64,000 nt of DNA from NCBI GenBank assembly GCA_033819885.1, contig JAQYUZ010000046.1, forward strand, positions 1-64,000, in the 5' to 3' direction. A program made the translations under genes and the position numbers. Below, piece by piece: positions 1 to 13,300 of the stretch. The notes below the pieces were generated by a model. That model was not told the origin of the DNA, did no database searches, and worked only from the letters and a program-made list of their open reading frames with translations. Numbering within the stretch: position 1 is the first letter of the stretch; each line of letters opens with the position of its first letter. Source of the DNA: Microbotryomycetes sp. JL201. Lineage: Eukaryota > Basidiomycota > Microbotryomycetes.

Positions 1-201
1 GGGTTGGGGGGGGGGGGGGAACAAACGTTGTTGCTTGTACAAATTCTTGAGTAATTGTAATTTTTGGTGCATTCTACACTCTCTCGTCCTTTTTTGGTTC
101 TTCTGGAAGGAAAAGCACGTTCGTATTTCGTCGACGAGCTACAGGACAACTACAGTTTCATGCGCGCGCTCTCTCTCTCTCTCCAAGCGTCATGTCGCGG
201 C
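1..201. other. Left-edge intergenic sequence with G14 and CT repeats
   Basis: No gene is seen here. The window opens with a run of 14 G at 6-19, and a CT microsatellite lies at about 169-183. The stretch is downstream of the minus-strand membrane protein that ends at 202, so it probably holds that gene's 3' UTR. The short open frames have no recognisable motif. Confidence 0.6.
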
Positions 202-1834
202 CTACTCTTTCTTTGCGTTTTCAACTCTGAGCTTTTGTTTAACGTCACCGACTCCGAAAACGATTTGATTCGTCTGGTCGAGCGAGCCTGTCAAACCCAA
301 CCAAACGGTTTTCAAGGTTGTCAAAGGCGGCCAAAACATTGAAACTCGTTTTTGATACTGTCGGTACAACCTGATGATTGTCTTTCTGTCAGCTCCAAGG
401 CCGCGCAATGTCAATTATTCTGCTTCTTACTGGTATTTTTGAGACGAAATATGTTCGGTAAGTTGAGTTGAACTGTAAAACAGTAACGTCATGCTCAAAG
501 GAGCTACGATTGTATAATTCCACCATGTCCCTTGACATTGCTTTGCAAACTCGATCGTTCGAGTCAGAAGAATTTTGGCAGATGATGAGTCTTTCGGAAC
601 GAGGTTGACGAATCGAGTCGACAAGAGTTGAGCTTGTTGGATATTTGTGGGGATGGACGAGACGAGGTAGGACGCGAGAGAATTGGCCGTCGAGGTGTAG
701 GTTGAGAGTGGCAGGAAAGGCAAGACAGTGAATAGGTACAGTACGTACCATGTCGACTGCTCGCATGCAAAATTCTGATTGCGTCTTGGTCAGTCGGAAA
801 GCTCATACTATCGCTAGAAACGCTTACCGGGTGGCGGCTATAACTCCACAAGCCTCCGGTGACGAATCCTCGTTGTACGGCCGCCATTTCCTTCGGGTTC
901 AACTGCTCGTTGCTCTTTGTTTGTGCTCGCTTCTTCAAAGCTTGGTATCGTTGCTGTTGGTTGTCGGCTTCCATCTCGACTGCCAAGATGGCGACAAACA
1001 GACCGGCGAGCGCATAATCAACGACGCCGAGCGGTGGGACTTTGACCAAGCTAGACTTGTGCAACGTCAACAGCAAGTACTGAGGCAGTTCCATCATCAT
1101 CAACAAGACGTTCTGAGCCGTCGCGATGAACGTAACGTTCAACAGTTTGAAACACCATTTAGGCATGCGGTCGCGGACGTAAGGCCACCTGTAGTCTTCT
1201 CCTGAAAACTCAAAGAACCCGCGTCTGATTGTATTGGTGTGTAACCTGATTGACCAAAGGATTTGCAACGCAAACACGAGCAGCATTCGGTCGTCGATTT
1301 GAGAGTTTTGGGCGCCCGTGATGTTTGGCCAAAACGTGAACCATGCGCTGTATGGGAACAGCGGCAACAAGGCCCAGAGTTTGTCGACGATACTGGCATT
1401 GCCTGTCAGAGTGACGTGGTGCGCTTGTCAGCTACAAAGGTCACTTGGATGTGGCAAGGTCACGTGCTGTCGTGACGTCATCACAGCGCGCGCTCTCGAG
1501 CTCGTGGTGGAAGTGGAAGTGGGCAGGTAGGCACAGCCAGGTATGTATACCAAGTAGTCTAGTCGCATCAGGTGTGCCAGACTGTGCATGGCTGCTTGTT
1601 GATCGCTGGGTTCTCGATCGACTGCTCACCTGTCAGTTCACTCAGTATCCACACGAATACGCTCAAGCCGGTACACATGGCGAGTGCGGGATGGAGAGGG
1701 TCTGTTGATGCCGAGGTTGCCCATGCATACCAATGTTGCGGAGACGCTGAGCGCGGGACGCTGTTGATGAAGGACATGACTGCTGGCCACAGCGAGTTTG
1801 TGGCATACAGCGGACTGAGGTCGAGTGGAGCCAT
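202..1834 (-). CDS. DUF1295 / steroid 5-alpha-reductase-like membrane protein
   Basis: Four exons fit: 1834-1630, 1402-828, 774-431 and 370-202. They sum to 1,293 nt (430 residues). The product is a multi-pass membrane protein of the DUF1295 / steroid 5-alpha-reductase C-terminal family. Members are predicted NAD(P)H-dependent lipid reductases of the endomembrane system, and the substrate here is unknown. Visible family motifs are IRRGFFEFSGEDYRW, then GLWSYSRHP joined across a 53-nt intron to NFACEQSTW, then QYQKRVSMF near the C-terminus. Hydrophobic segments fill the N-terminal half. The start at 1834 is the first ATG of a hydrophobic exon. The first intron (1629-1403, 227 nt) is long for this window. 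The gene is divergent from the first histidine kinase, 186 bp away. The family call is firm; the biochemical role is inference. Confidence 0.85.
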
Positions 1835-2020
1835 CCGGGACCAAGTGAAAGTGGTGTGAGACGGTGGTCAAGCTTGCACAACTGCAAAACTCGGTTACAA
1901 ACTTCTGAAAAAGATCGCCAACAGACGATCGAGTTTCATCGGGAAATCTGCTGCGGAGCCGAGTCTCGTGTTTTCGATACACGCACTCTGGCCCAAGATA
2001 CGACGGGCACAGCGGCGACT
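1835..2020. promoter_or_regulatory. Short divergent promoter region
   Basis: This 186-bp spacer lies between the start codons of the reductase-like gene (minus) and the first histidine kinase (plus). Both promoters must fit here or reach into the neighbouring first exons. I see no clear TATA box. The kinase frame is open upstream of its ATG, so the true 5' ends are unknown. Confidence 0.4.
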
Positions 2021-5000
2021 ATGCCGCCAAACTCTGATGCGGCAGGCTCAGGCGAGCCACCGCCTGCCGGCGACAGTGTTGAAGAGCAATCTATCGCCGC
2101 AGCAGCCGCAGCGGCAGCTTCACGGGCAAGCAGCAACGCCGGCAGCCCTCCTGCGCCGACGCTGCCTCGGCCACTCGGGCTGTTTCTGGCTCAGTTTCCT
2201 CATCCATGCTGGGCGATGAGGGCGAGCGCGCTCGAGGCCGCGCTCGTGACGCGCGCGTCGTCCGGCATTCGGTTCGACCCCGTCTTGCGCGGCCACGACG
2301 ACGCGTCGGATGCAGGCGACGAAGCAGCGAGCTACATGGACGACCAGGACGACGGCTCGCCCGCTGACGGCGCCTCGAGACCTGTCAGGAAGGCGCATTC
2401 AGCGTCCGGTCGCACAACCACTTCAACGGCCACGACAACAAACATGTCTGAAATACTGTCAAAGGCATTCGACCCGCAAGAGCAACGCTTGTACTCGGCT
2501 GCATTGACCGCTAGCCTCGACGACGACCACAACGACACGGCCACAGACGGACAAGCGCGCCAGCGCAGGCTCCATCCATCTCATTCGCGCCTGCTCGAAG
2601 GAGGCTCACAGCGTCCACACCACCCAAGCAGGACCGCAGAAGGCGCCATCAGCAGTATGCTCGAACACAAACGCAAAGCTGCAGCACACGAGGCTCACAA
2701 CAAAGTGGCCACTACGGCCGGCCACAGCATCTCCGCGGACATCTCGTCACCGCCGCCGCCGACTAAAACCAATTCCAAAGATGGCAGCGGACAAGGCCTC
2801 GACAAATGGGCAAGCACCACGTCTCGTCAGGCAGGCAAGGGCACCAGCGAGGCAACCGAGCGCAGCAAGATGGGTATGGGCTTGTCGCTCACTCAGCTGT
2901 TGACGCCAGTATTCGCCAACGACAAGTGGCGAGAGCTTGTCGGTCAGATCACCGTCGCAGACAGCGCCACGTCCAAACTAGAGCCGCTCAGTTTCTTGCA
3001 GCTGTGCAGCACAGCGGACCTGCAAGCCTTGCTCGACTTGATCACGGCCGTCCTTACAAAGTCGCACAAATTTCAAGACGACACGGTCGCGCTCAACTTG
3101 AAATTTCCACGTCAGTCGACCAATCACACGTCGTCGAAATGGGATATCGCCGCCGCACTGTCTTCTTCAGTATCGACGTCCGAGCTTCGCAAAACCCCCG
3201 CCGGCAGGCGTCGAGCAACTCAAGTCGGAAACCGTGCAGTCGCCATCAGTCTCGTCAGGCTCGCGAACCACGTCGGGCATCGATGCAGATCCTGGATTCA
3301 ACCTCCAAGTGGTCGCAACCCTGCTCGAAGAACAAGACTTGATCGTTTGTACAACAATATCGACTCATATCTTTCCGACCGAAATGGCCCGAGCATCCTC
3401 CGCTCATGTCGAGTCAGCGTCAAAGAGCCTCAGGCAGCAACAACGGGCGACTTCAACAGCGCCAATGTCGTCCCCAAACCAAAAAGGCGATAACACGGCG
3501 GATGAGCTCGTCAGCGTGAGCGAAGAGGCGGTCGAAGACAAGGACGCACGATGGACGCCAAAAGAGGCTCAAGAGAACGAGGACAACGTTCCGGCTCTAG
3601 GTTCCGCCGGACGGCCGCGACTGGAGCACCGAGGTGCATCTCTGTCGACAACTTCGTCTGACAGGACCGTCTCTCGTCCGGTGCCGTCAATCTCATCAGT
3701 CTTCGCCGACATGACGCTCTCGAATAAGGATATCCCGGTCGATTCACCATCAGATTTGACTGACATTCAGCTTCGCAAGACCGTCGCCGCTCACGCTCGA
3801 AACGCGCACCAAGAAGCGTCGAAAGCAGCTCAGTCGGCTTCGCTGCCGGACGACGCACTGCCGAAGCCGTTGCCCGACTACACCGGTCGACCTGCGCCAT
3901 ATCGTCCGAACGACAACACTGAAAGACTGTTGCTCAGCTCGTCTCAGGCCGGTATGGTTGACCCAAAACGAGATTTCGTGGTCGAACGACGAAAGTCCCG
4001 CAAAAAGAGCCATCGCGCTTCGACTGTTAGAGCTGATGCAGGTAGTGACGGTCGAACGACAACCAGAAAAGAGAGACTGGGTGACGTTGACGAGGGAGAC
4101 GATCTGATGTCTGACGGCTACTCGTCTGCGAGTCAGGACTCTGATGGAGACAAAGTCGACGGCGAAGCGCGTGATCAGCATTCGAGTGCGGCAGTTATAG
4201 GTCTTGATGACGATTCTGCTCAAACTGATGTGCTCGAGTCGAGAGATCGAGCTATTGAAGCCAAACGGTGGAAGGACGAGCAGAAAGATCGACAGGACCA
4301 GGTTCGCTTGCTACACAAACGGCACAGTGATGAGCAGCAATTGACACAACGAGATATGGAGAACGACGACCATCAAAGCTCGGTTGAACCGGATCCGAGC
4401 CCAACAGGGTCGACCGTAAACGAGCAAGCTCTGGCCAACGATCAAGTTCAATTGCGAGTCTCGACTGCGTCACGTCATAGAGGCTCTGCCCTGTCGGATC
4501 CGTTGCCCATGACGTCTTCCGAGCAAGGTCACAGTCGCTTCCTGGAGATCATATCGAGGACACCGGTCGGAAGGCAAATCGCTGCGTTCGACTGGGCAGA
4601 CACACCGCTTGGTAATATCCGTCACTGGTCGCCAGAGCTCAAGTCTGCAGTCAGTAGCGCCTGAACTTTCGTCAGCTTGAGCAAGCCCCTGACTTGGCGA
4701 CGTTTGCAGGTGATGCTGTGCTTGGCGACGCCGTTCCGATCGGCAATTTGGTGGGGCGACCAACAAGCTCTGATCTAGTGAGTCTCTGCTTCTTTTCCTT
4801 CAATCTCGACACTGACGAGTGTCGGATTTAGCAACGACGAGTATGCTCGCCTCCTCGGGTCAAAGCATCCCGGCGTTCTTGGCGCAGCTGGAGCGGTTGG
4901 ATGGAGCGAAATTTGGGACACGGTCGGTTGTTTATTCATGGTGTTGCTCTTGCTGGCACTTACTCGTCTCCTCTCCTTGCAGATCGGACCATTAGCAGCT

Positions 5001-8000
5001 CGAGTCATGCAAGGCGAGACCGTTTCATATTATGACCAGTCAGCTACGCTCTCGTCACCCATTCTCGAGATCGACTGATCTGACGTTGACGGTGTGCAGC
5101 CACTTACCGATGATCAAGAATGGCTTTTTGGAAGAAACGTATCATATTTGGGCGTACATTCCATTCCGCAACGCAGAAGGTGTCGTCGTCGGATACGACG
5201 TCAGTCCCAGTCTCTGAATGGAGTGCGCGAACCCGCTGACATGTACCTGATCATCCGCAGAACCCGTCTTTCGAGACGACAGCCCGCGTCGTTGCAGAGA
5301 GACGGCTCGGAACGATGCGAGACTTGTCGACAGTAACTCAACTAGCTCGCACGACGAAAGACTTTTTCGGCAAAGCTCTCAAGGTGCTAGAGGCAAACGA
5401 ATTCGACTTGCCGTTCGTATTGATGTACGGCGTTGAGACGGTTGAGGCGGGTGGCGGCAAACGCACAGCAGGGGATAAATTAACGGGCGGACGGACGACC
5501 AATGTCAAATTAACACTTGAAGGCACCGTCGGCGTGCCAAGTGGACATCAATCAGCTCCGAACGAGTGCACTGTCCGGATCGAAACCACTCCGCCGGCAC
5601 CATCTGCTCATTACGAATCTGACACATCTTCGACTGCTTCTTACGGTGGAACGAGCTCATCTGGCAACACCGGCGAAGGCGCAAACAGTTGGCCGTTCCA
5701 AGAAGCCTTGTCATCGCGGAAACCCGTCTTCATCGCAAACTTGGCCGGGCGCAACAAAGGTTTCGTTCAGAGAGGATGGCCCTCCGAAGTAAAAAACGCT
5801 GTCGTGATACCTTTGATGGTCGAAGGCGAATCTTCCTCAGCTGTGCCGAGAGCTTGCTTGATTGTCGGATTGAATCCGCGCCGACCTTGGAACGAAGTGT
5901 TTGCTACTTTTTTGAATCTGATGGCTAGAACGCTGTCGATGGGTCTCATGAATGTCACCGTAAGCGGTCATTTAGTGCTTCCGTTGAGTTTTGTATGCTG
6001 ACGGTGGCGTCAACACGCAGCTGGCCGAGACAGAGGCCAAACGCACCGAAGAGCTCGTCCAACTTGATCGCGCCAAGACCGCATTCTTTGCAAACGTATC
6101 TCACGAACTCAGGACGCCTTTGTCGTTGATACTCGGTCCGCTCGAGGACGTGATCAGCAATAAGAGCCTAAGACGAGAGGACAAAGAGAGGCTAGTGACC
6201 GTACAGAGGCATGCCAACAGATTGTTGCACATGGTCAACACGTTGCTTGACTTTTGTGAGCGGAACAACCGTGGCCCCTTCGTAAACGTATTTAATTTGC
6301 TTTCTGTAGCTCGTCTGGAAGGCGGACGCTTGGAGGCGTTGTATCAACCGGTCAAGTCAGTCTGGGTGTGGTGACTGACTTTCGTTGGCCCGAGCTGAGA
6401 CCATTATCCTAGACTGGGAGCACTCACAGCCGATCTAGCATCCCTTTTCCGTGCTGCGGTAGAACGCGCCAACATCAAGCTCGTGGTCGACGTCGAAGAA
6501 GATCCGGTCGACAGACCCGTGTACCTTGCGTCAGTGCTTCATCTAGCTCTCTCGAGCATCGCTGACAGATGGAGGATCGCGAACACACAGAGTTGACTTG
6601 TATGAGAAGATTTGCTTCAATCTGCTCGGCAACGCGTTCAAGTATACGCAGGCTGGATCCATCACGGTCAAGGTTAGGTTTGAGCCGACGCAAGCTATCG
6701 TGCAATTCATCGACACTGGATGCGGTATTGAAAATAAAGAGCTTGACCTGATTTTCGATCGGTCAGTTTGAGTAGTTGTGCTGGCCGGCAGCTCAAGACT
6801 AATTTCTTGCCATGACAGGTTTCATCGCGTCGAATCCACCAGCCGAGTAGCAGGCGGTACCGGTATCGGATTGTCACTGACTCTAGAGCTTGTCAAGGCT
6901 GTTGGTGGCACGCTCACGGTCGAGTCCGAAATCGAACCGCCAAACAATGGCTCAACATTCACCGTCCACTTCTTGAGAGGCAGTGAACATTTGCCTCAAG
7001 ACCAAGTTGTCCACGACTCTGTCGAAAGTGTTGCCCTTCCCGCTCGTGCTCAAAGCTCGCTCAGCGTCATCGAAGAAGCGGCAAGTTGGAAAGTCGCGCC
7101 GGAAGTCAATCAACGGTTATCGAGACCAAGCCAGAGTCCTGGATCCTCTGGCACAGTCTCGGACGATCCGTTTGTATTGGGTGCAGATTTGATGGCGTTG
7201 AAGAACTCTACGATCCTCGTCGTCGACGACAATAGCGATCTCAGACAGTACATCAGCGTTCTTTTACGAAAAGGTAAGCTTCGCATACACGAAAAAGTAC
7301 ACTGGCTGATCGTTGATTCAATCACAGCCTTCAACGTTGTTGAGGCAACCGATGGCCAGGAAGCTCTTGACTACGCCCTCGAATCGCCGCCTTCTCTGAT
7401 AGTTGTGCGTCGCATCTGCGTCGGGTTCGACGGATGGCTGACAAAGGTGCTCGCTACAGAGCGATGTCATGATGCCGCGACTAGACGGCAACGGCTTGTT
7501 GAAAGCGTTACGCGCCAATCCAGCCACTGCGCTCATTCCAATCATCTTTTTGTCTGCACAAGCTGGCCAGGAAGCTCGCGTCGAGGCTCTCTTGTCTGGT
7601 GCGGACGATTACCTTGTCAAACCATTCCAAGGCAGAGAATTGCTTGCTCGTGTCAACATGTAAGAACTGCATCTCAAGAGCAATCCGTGTTTGAGCGCTG
7701 ACATAGCTTTCAATAGTCATTTGCAACTCGGCAAGATGCGTATCGAGCTCGAACGAAGGGTCGAGGAGCGTACGAGGGCTCTGATAGAGTCCGAGATGCG
7801 TTACAGAGGTCTTGCAGACCGCTATTCAACTCTCAGTCTGTTGTCTCCCGTTGGAATCTTCATGGCTGACGTCGACGGCAAAGTCAACTGTGAGTTAGCA
7901 ATGGCTACAAGCGAGACGGCGCTGACGACTTTCATCGAAAGACGCCAACCCCCGATTCTACGACATATCTGGCATCAATCAAGACTCTGACGTTTCAGAG

Positions 8001-10150
8001 TGGATGGATGCGGTTCACGATGGTGACAGAGAGCGCGTCGAAAAGGTTTGGACAGAGGCCGTCAGGTTCAATCCGAGACAGGCAAAAAAGGACGTCACGA
8101 CAATGGAGTTCAGATGGAAGCCGAAAGACAACTGGGTTTTGTTTGAGTGAGCTCGTACTCGAGCGGTTGCCAGCAGGACGGTGGTGACCAAATTGGCTCT
8201 GCAGGATCCGACCGTTCTCCGAAGAGGGCGTACAGCGGGGTTTTGTCGGCTCAATCACAGACATAAGTCAGCAGAAGCGAGTCGAAGCTCTTCATATTCA
8301 AGAAGTCGAGCGACGAGCGGCAGATGCAGAAGAAAATCGACGAAACACTGATCAATTCTTGGACATGAGCTCGCACGAGCTTCGGAACCCCCTGAGCGGA
8401 GTGGTGAGTGCCCATATCACTGATCAAGACACGGTAACTTGCTCACCAAGCGACTTCCCTGTAGTGGCAAAACGCTCAAGTCATCGGCGATTCGCTCGAA
8501 AAGTTTGTAGAGTTACTTGATGACTTGGTCGATGGCGAAGTACCAGATTCGGACACGCTCGAAGCGCTACATGGCGAGATGCTCGAAAACGTCGAGGCGG
8601 TTGGTCAGTCTTTGCGTTCTTCCGACAACGCTTTCCGGGCGCTGACTGCGAACTGTAACAGAATCAATCATTCTATGTGCATCACATCAGCAACGTATTG
8701 CCGACGACATCCTCAACGTTAGCAAGCTGAATATGGGCTTGTTGTCGATCCAGCCAGTTCCGTTCGATGTTAGCGCCAAAGTACAAGAAGTCGTCACCAT
8801 GTTCTCGGTCGAGTGTCAACAGAAAGCGATCAAATTGGCTCTGAAGCGAGGCAGCTCGCTCGCCGATTTAGGAGCAGAATGGGTCGTTGCAGACCCGGCA
8901 CGTATTTCGCAGATCACAATCAACTTTTTGTCGAACGGCGTCAAGTAAGTTTTGCTCGCAAACGAGCTTGCAACTAGCTGACATTGTGTGATCCGGTCAG
9001 GTATACGTCAGAGTCCAAGCGACGTTCGATTGCGATTCACGTAGATGCCTTCGAGAAGCCACCTGAGCCGCGAGAAGGGGCCATGCGCGTCAAATACACT
9101 GTCCCTGCTCAGTCAGACTCGGAAATGGTCTGGCTTTCGATTGGCGTCGAAGATTCTGGAAAAGGCTTGACCAAAGAAGAGTTGAACAAGCTATTTGCGC
9201 GATTCGCGCAAGCCAATCCAAAGTCCGTCGATCGAACGGATATTGACCGTGTGAGTGCTCATGATTAATCCTACAGATCCGATCAGTATGGAGGATCAGG
9301 ACTGGGACTCTGGATCAGCGCAAAGCTCGTCGAGCTTCATCAGGGATTTATCGAAGTCGAGTCGACGCCCGGCGTTGGCTCAATGTTCCGATTCGTCATT
9401 CCGACCCAGCGAGCTGTCAAGCCTGCCAATGTCGGCAGCAAACGAGAAGGATCCGCGCCAGGTGGCCGATTCGTCAAGTCGAGGCCCGGCAGTGGCAACA
9501 GCGGCTCTACTAAGCCGCCTGCACCTTCTCCGCCCATGACAACGACAGGCGTTGTCAAGAGTGCAACTAATCTCAATCCCACACACGTTCTCGTCGTCGA
9601 AGACAACTTGATCAATCAGAAAGTGCTCGTGCGACAACTCAAGATCGCCGGGTATCAGATCTCGACTGCCGACAACGGACAACAAGCGCTCGACATGATT
9701 GCACAAAATACGCACGTGGATGATCGATCGCGCTATTCTGTTGTGCTTATGGATATTGAAGTGAGTGGGCGTCGTTGTCAGATCTGAAAGGACTTGCGCT
9801 GACAGGGCTCGAGTAGATGCCTGTCATGGACGGTTTGACTGCGATCAAAGAGCTTCGAAAGCGAGAAAAGGATGGAACGATCTCTATCCGATATGTCAGC
9901 GTAACACACCGTCGTCTCTTGCTGCTCAGTGTGCTGACATCTATGCCGACAGCCTGTGATTGCCGTCACTGGCAATGCGCGCTCTCAGCAGAAACAAGAG
10001 TGTCTTGCTGCAGGTTTTGACGATGTCAGTTCCTTACCTATACTGGTCGGAACGGTCATTCTGATCCTGTTTGCCTTGCAGATTGTCGCCAAACCGTACG
10101 ATTTTCAAGATCTTTTGGCTCGTCTCTCGCATTTGGCATCTGACTATTAA
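2021..10150 (+). CDS. Dual-module hybrid histidine kinase, copy 1
   Basis: A cytosolic-looking sensor kinase of about 2,256 residues in 24 exons; my exon lengths sum to 6,771 nt. Residues 1-800 are low-complexity, with Ser/Ala/Asp-rich stretches. A PAS-like domain (WADTPLGNIRHWSPELKSA, LIYNDEYARLLGSKHPGVLG) and a GAF-like region follow. Kinase module 1 has H-box NVSHELRTPL (His codon 6102-6104, residue ~1210), N-box NLLGNAFKY and G-box GGTGIGLSL. Receiver 1 has VVDDN and phospho-Asp ~1551 (codon 7463). A second PAS is followed by kinase module 2, with H-box MSSHELRNPLSGV (His codon 8374-8376, ~1799) and GGSGLGLW. Receiver 2 has VVEDN, Asp ~2182 (codon 9752) and VAKPY. No transmembrane segment, HAMP or Hpt domain is seen. 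Known chemistry is His-Asp phosphorelay; the stimulus is unknown. The intron near 3111-3207 is the least certain. Start ATG 2021 is the first ATG before the Ala-rich stretch. A paralog lies tail to tail. Confidence 0.93.
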
Positions 10151-10356
10151 CGATCGGTTCATTCATGATCTTAGTGCTTTTCACATACTTTGACATTACT
10201 TGGGAGGCTGTATGGTATCTTGCGGGGAACATGATCATGTTGTAAACTAAATTCATCTCGCGATTGAATCCTGGGCGAAACAAACATCATAGCTATCACA
10301 AAACAACAATAAGACTACAACAAGCAAACGCATCATGTGTTTCGTGTCGTGTGGAG
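10151..10356. terminator. Shared 3' region between the two kinases
   Basis: These 206 bp separate the stop codons of two convergent kinase genes, so both 3' UTRs and polyadenylation signals must lie here or overlap. An A-rich CAA/ACA stretch sits near 10300-10330. No individual poly(A) signal can be assigned with confidence. Confidence 0.5.
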
Positions 10357-13300
10357 TTAAAATTGCTTTTCGAATTTTGCGATTTGGGCAAGCAGCTCTG
10401 TGACATTGTAAGGCTTAACCATGACCTGTGATAATTGCACGAATCAGCTCGCAAGTCTTAGCAGAGAGGATGAGCCTTACCTCGTCAAAGCCAGCTTCCC
10501 GACAAGTATCGATTTGGGCCTTGCGTGCATTGCCTGTCACCGCAATCACGTTCTGCACACAAAAAGAGCAGGATGAGTATGCTGCGGAGCTCCCGGGATC
10601 GCTGTATGACTGACGTAATGTGGCACCTCTGCACGTCTTTCCATTTCGCGCAGGAGACGGATCGCTTCTAGCCCTCCCATCACAGGCATCTCAATGTCCA
10701 TCAGACAAGCTCTAATAGGCATCGGATTGTGTGGTTTTTGACGCTCCGCGATGAGGTAATCGAGTCCTTCTCGACCGTTGTTTGCCACGGTAACGTGATA
10801 ACCTGCCAGCTTGAGCTGTCGCGTCATGACTTTTTGGTTGATCAAATTGTCTTCGACGACAAGGACATGGACCGGTGAGTTTGTCGTCTCGCTCAGCTTT
10901 GGATTCTTGACCGAAGGCTGTCGAGGATTCGCTGGACGAGCTCGCTTGGATCGTGAGAGCGGGACCATGCTGATCGGTGGCAAGCTCGGTAGCTGAGTTG
11001 GCTCTGCTGGAGGGGTGGCAATTTGCGCTGGGATCATGAAACGGAACGTCGAGCCAGCCCCAGGCGAGCTTTCGACTTCGATGAATCCGCCATGGCGCTC
11101 AACCAGACGCTTCGAGATCCACAAGCCAAGCCCAGATCCTCCGTACTGATCGGACCTGCATAACCTGTTTCAGCTAGGCTGAAAGAAAAGGCAAAGAGAT
11201 GGAGCTGCATACCTCGGGTTCGCTTGCGAGAAACGAGCAAACAGCTTTTTCAACTCGTCTGAGCTGAGACCTTTGCCACTGTCTTGACAGCCGACGCTGA
11301 TCCAAGCTTGTCCAGGCTTGAGTTCAAGAGATTGAGGCTGAGAAATTCGGGTGGCCGAGAGACTGTTTGGCGGCGGGCCATCGTAAGCGTCGAGACGTAC
11401 AACGATTTGTCGCTCCGCAGCTTCGGCCGTATACTGCTTGGCATTGGCCGGTCAGTATGCGCAACAATTAAGGTCTTGACCTCATACTCACTTTGATGCT
11501 GTTGGACAGGAAATTTAGCAAAATTTGCGCCAACCTGCTCGGATCGGCAACGATCCAGTTTGCGCCGAGACGCTCGAGTGTCGGAGATACCGAACTGCGT
11601 AGTGTGATATTCTTTTGGAGCGCTTCTGCTTCCGTCATTCTCAGCACTTCCTTCATCCTCGTCACCAGATCAAACGGCACGGGCACGATCGACAGCAGAC
11701 CCATGTTGAGCTTGCTGACGTTGAGAATGTCGTCGGCGATCCGACCTTGGTGGCTTGCGCATATCAAGATGGATTCGACAGAGTCGGAGTCTTCAATAAG
11801 TTCTCGGCGTACATCGTCCAAGGTGTGAGGGTCAACATGCTTGCCGGCGCAGAGCGATTCGATCACACCAAGAACATTTTCCAAAGAGGATGCCAGCAGT
11901 TCTGCATTTTGCCACTATCATCCGAAATGAAGAGATCGAGTCAGTACAACGATGCTAGGCTTTGCACGCCGTCTTCGCTCACAACGCCACTGAGTGGATT
12001 TCGCAGCTCGTGCGAGCTCATGTCTAAGAACGCCTCCGTATTTCGGCGATTTTCGTCCGCTTCGTGCCTCCGAGCTTCGAGCGTCTGAACGTGTAGAGCC
12101 TCGGCTTTCTTCTGCCGACTGATGTCTGTGACTGCAGCGACGAATCCTGTTCGGCCGTCGATTTCACGAAACGGTCGAACATCTAGGCACGTATCGTCAG
12201 TGAGATTCAGGTATGATGCGGGGAACACGACTGACCGAACTGTCCCCATCCGTCTTCTCTGTTCTTGAAACGGATTTCAAGCGACTCCCAATCGGCAGCA
12301 TTCGACTGGCCCGAAATGGCGATGGCATGGTAATGGTCAAGCTTGGCCTGGTCCTCATCCCAAACACATTTGCGCCACTCTGACAAAGGTTGGTCTCGCG
12401 GATGGCCAGTAATGTCGTAGAATCGAGGGTTGGCGTCTATCAAACCGTCCATCAGCAGGGCTCTTGTGTTCACCACATGAAGACGGCAGCAACTGACAAA
12501 CAATGTTGCCTTCGGCATCTGCTTGAAGAATGCCGACCGGCGAGACAGCCGACAAGGTCGAGAATTTGTCGGCAAGCGCTCGATTCTGAGCTTCTGATTT
12601 GATCAGAGCGCTTGTCCGTTCCTCGACTGACACAAAAAGGGGATCAGCTACATCCCTCATCGTTGGGTCGAGCCAACACTGACCTCGCTTTTCCAGCTCA
12701 ACGCGCATCAAACCTAACTGCAGGTGGACATTAACACGAGCCAGTAACTCTCGGGCTTGGAATGGTTCTGGTGAGTGCGGGGATAGTCAGATTTGCCGTC
12801 CACACTCGTTGTCACACGACGCACTGCAAAGGTAGTCGTCCAAGCCTCGCTCCAGTGCTTCCGCTCGCGCTTCGCTGCCTGCTTGAGCCGAGATCATGAT
12901 GATGGGCAACAGCGCCGTGCTTGAATTACTCCTCAAAGCAGCAACGAGTTCGTGCCCATTCATCCGGGGCATCATTTGATCCGTCTGTCGATGATGACCG
13001 GGTCAATAATGGAAGATGCATTGTATCATAGTGCCAGACTTACAACAATCAAGTGCGGAGGATGCTTGAGCGCGTACTCCAGACCCGCAAGACCATCTGG
13101 CATCTGAACGACGTTGAAAGACTTTGCCAGAATGCTTGTAATGTAACTGCTGAGGTCTGGCGAGTCTTCAACAACGAGGATTGTCCTGTTCGTGAGGCTC
13201 AGCAAGCCGCCTAAGATCAGACAAACGATGTCAATGGAAATCCTCTCCTGCTTCTCAGAACTAGAACAACACGCACGAGCAGAGTCCATGAATTCCTCGC

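Noticed and set aside
1-20. Initial GGGTTGGGGG sequence considered as telomeric
   Set aside because: There is no repeated unit such as TTAGGG; it is one homopolymer run.
9251-9286. A 36-nt intron candidate in kinase copy 1
   Set aside because: It keeps frame, but the 54-nt intron 9223-9276 matches the intron position in copy 2 and the family sequence better.
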